64,000 nt of DNA from CAWDVK01 sp963805715. GTDB taxonomy: Bacteria > Actinomycetota > Actinomycetes > Streptosporangiales > Streptosporangiaceae. Within the stretch, counting starts at the first letter, position 1. Each line of letters starts with the position of its first letter. Location of the stretch: NCBI GenBank assembly GCA_963805715.1, contig CAWDVK010000009.1, forward strand, positions 372,001 through 436,000, written 5' to 3'. The translations under genes were made by a program, and so were the position numbers. The notes beneath the pieces are model-generated. The model saw nothing but the letters and a program-made list of their open reading frames with translations. It made no database searches and was not told where the DNA came from. Positions 63,349-64,000 of this stretch are shown here, piece by piece.

Positions 63349-64000
63349 TCATGCGGTTGCGCCCTCGGCGCCGCGGCCGTTCCGGCCGTCCCGTTCCGCG
63401 CCATCCGGCGCGGCAGCGCCCCGGCCGATTTCACCGGCCGGCAGCCCGGCTCCGGCGAAACCCGCTTCGGCCAGGGCAGACTCGATCAGGGCCTGGTGCA
63501 GCTGCAGGGCCAGCCCGGCGATCTCGCGCGCCGTCTGGCCGGCCAGTTCCCTCGCGCCCGCGCTGCGCTGCCGCAGGATCGGCGCCACGACCTGCTCGAT
63601 CAGGCTGGTCTCGCGCTCGGCGGCCGCCCGGACGGCCCGCAGGTGCCGGGCCTCGACGCCGTAGGCCGTCAGGGCGGCCACGGTGCGCGCCACATCGACC
63701 GCGTCAGGGCTGTAGGTACGGCCGGACCGGCGCAGCAGGCCGAAGCTCTCCAGCTCGGTGAGCTGCGGATCAGTGATGCCGGCCGCCTCGACGAGCTCGC
63801 GCCTGGTCAGCGGTCCGTCTGGCTGGCCGCCCGGGGCACGCTGGGCGGATGAAGCGGAATGGGCGGATGAAGCGGATGAAGCGGAATGACCGGATGCGGC
63901 TGACCGGCCGGACGCGGCAGAGTGGCCCGGCCCGGCGGAATGGCCCGGCCCGGCGGAATGGGCCGTTCCTGGCGCCTGGCCCGCCGGGGCGGGCTGGGCG
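63349..64000 (-). CDS. ftsR: MerR-like cell-division regulator FtsR (5' end cut by window edge)
   Basis: The C-terminal 217 codons are present; the N-terminal MerR HTH lies outside. Recognisable blocks are LTRRELVEAAGITDPQLTELESFGLL, ARTVAALTAYGVEARHLRAVRAAAERETSL and IEQVVAPILRQ, as in FtsR (Rv1828), which activates ftsZ expression. Before them is a linker of about 60 residues made of HSAGPG, HSAASG and SASSA units, from 18-bp repeats. The order ftsR, nuclease, MerR, gcvP follows that of mycobacteria. Confidence 0.87.
   Translation of the reverse strand, partial: AQPAPAGQAPGTAHSAGPGHSAGPGHSAASGRSAASGHSASSASSAHSASSAQRAPGGQPDGPLTRRELVEAAGITDPQLTELESFGLLRRSGRTYSPDAVDVARTVAALTAYGVEARHLRAVRAAAERETSLIEQVVAPILRQRSAGARELAGQTAREIAGLALQLHQALIESALAEAGFAGAGLPAGEIGRGAAAPDGAERDGRNGRGAEGATA

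Overview
The window is about 64 kb of very GC-rich DNA. Codon third positions are strongly G/C, GTG starts are common, and neighbouring genes often overlap by 4 bases. The marker genes are actinobacterial: rbpA, a WhiB-family regulator, lsr2, whiA, opcA, ftsR, a SufR-led suf operon and a glnA4-type cluster. It is therefore chromosomal DNA of a high-GC actinomycete; an HpnB-like glycosyltransferase hints at a hopanoid maker. No rRNA, tRNA, CRISPR array, prophage or complete insertion sequence was seen.

Layout: (1) 1-1,870: leuA (3' end cut by the window edge) behind a short leucine-rich leader peptide and attenuator hairpin. (2) 1,950-2,665: a VapBC-like toxin-antitoxin pair. (3) 2,699-9,455: suf Fe-S assembly operon sufR-B-D-Rieske-C-S-U-T, with a candidate SufR operator. 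(4) 9,549-10,493: SCO6745-type protein. (5) 10,511-17,846: a GlnA4-type amine/gamma-glutamyl cluster (GntR regulator, permease, glutamine-synthetase-like ligase, aldehyde dehydrogenase, SDR, C26 hydrolase). (6) 17,930-21,241: a degraded YCF48-type gene split by about 2.7 kb that holds a methyltransferase, a WD40 remnant and a DUF3592-like membrane protein. (7) 21,340-26,785: S10 peptidase, ABC exporter, EamA transporter, ctaA. (8) 27,033-32,911: pentose phosphate genes tkt-tal-zwf-opcA. (9) 33,054-37,240: acetate transporter with a structured leader, MscS, Lsr2, a repeat protein, a WhiB-like protein and a 41-residue Cys-rich protein. (10) 37,423-44,975: cysH, AidB-like dehydrogenase, glgX, a membrane protein, a pyrimidine reductase and gadB. 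(11) 45,000-53,975, all minus: rbpA, secG-tpiA-pgk-gap and whiA-yvcK-rapZ-uvrC. (12) 54,043-64,000: HpnB-like glycosyltransferase, cupin, GNAT, gcvP under a glycine riboswitch, an ABC exporter, MerR regulator, bifunctional nuclease and ftsR (cut by the window edge).

Two window-wide patterns stand out. First, at least eight genes, including gap, pgk, gadB (twice) and sufS, are broken by single-base indels although both sides read as conserved protein. Consensus errors are the simplest explanation, so these genes are probably intact in the organism. Second, many otherwise ordinary proteins (SufU, the GntR regulator, UvrC, YvcK, FtsR, an ABC permease, a DWPEQ-repeat protein) carry tails, linkers or inserts made of tandem units, often 15 or 18 bp, which suggests frequent in-frame repeat expansion.

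Functionally the region is mostly housekeeping: central carbon metabolism, Fe-S and heme cofactor supply, and growth and division regulators. Accessory material is limited to the toxin-antitoxin pair, the 18.5-21.1 kb segment and small regulators. No convincing wholly new system was found. The most rewarding leads are the split-gene insertion, the singlet glycine riboswitch with its flanking GA/GA hairpin, the leucine leader, and the structured leader before the acetate transporter.
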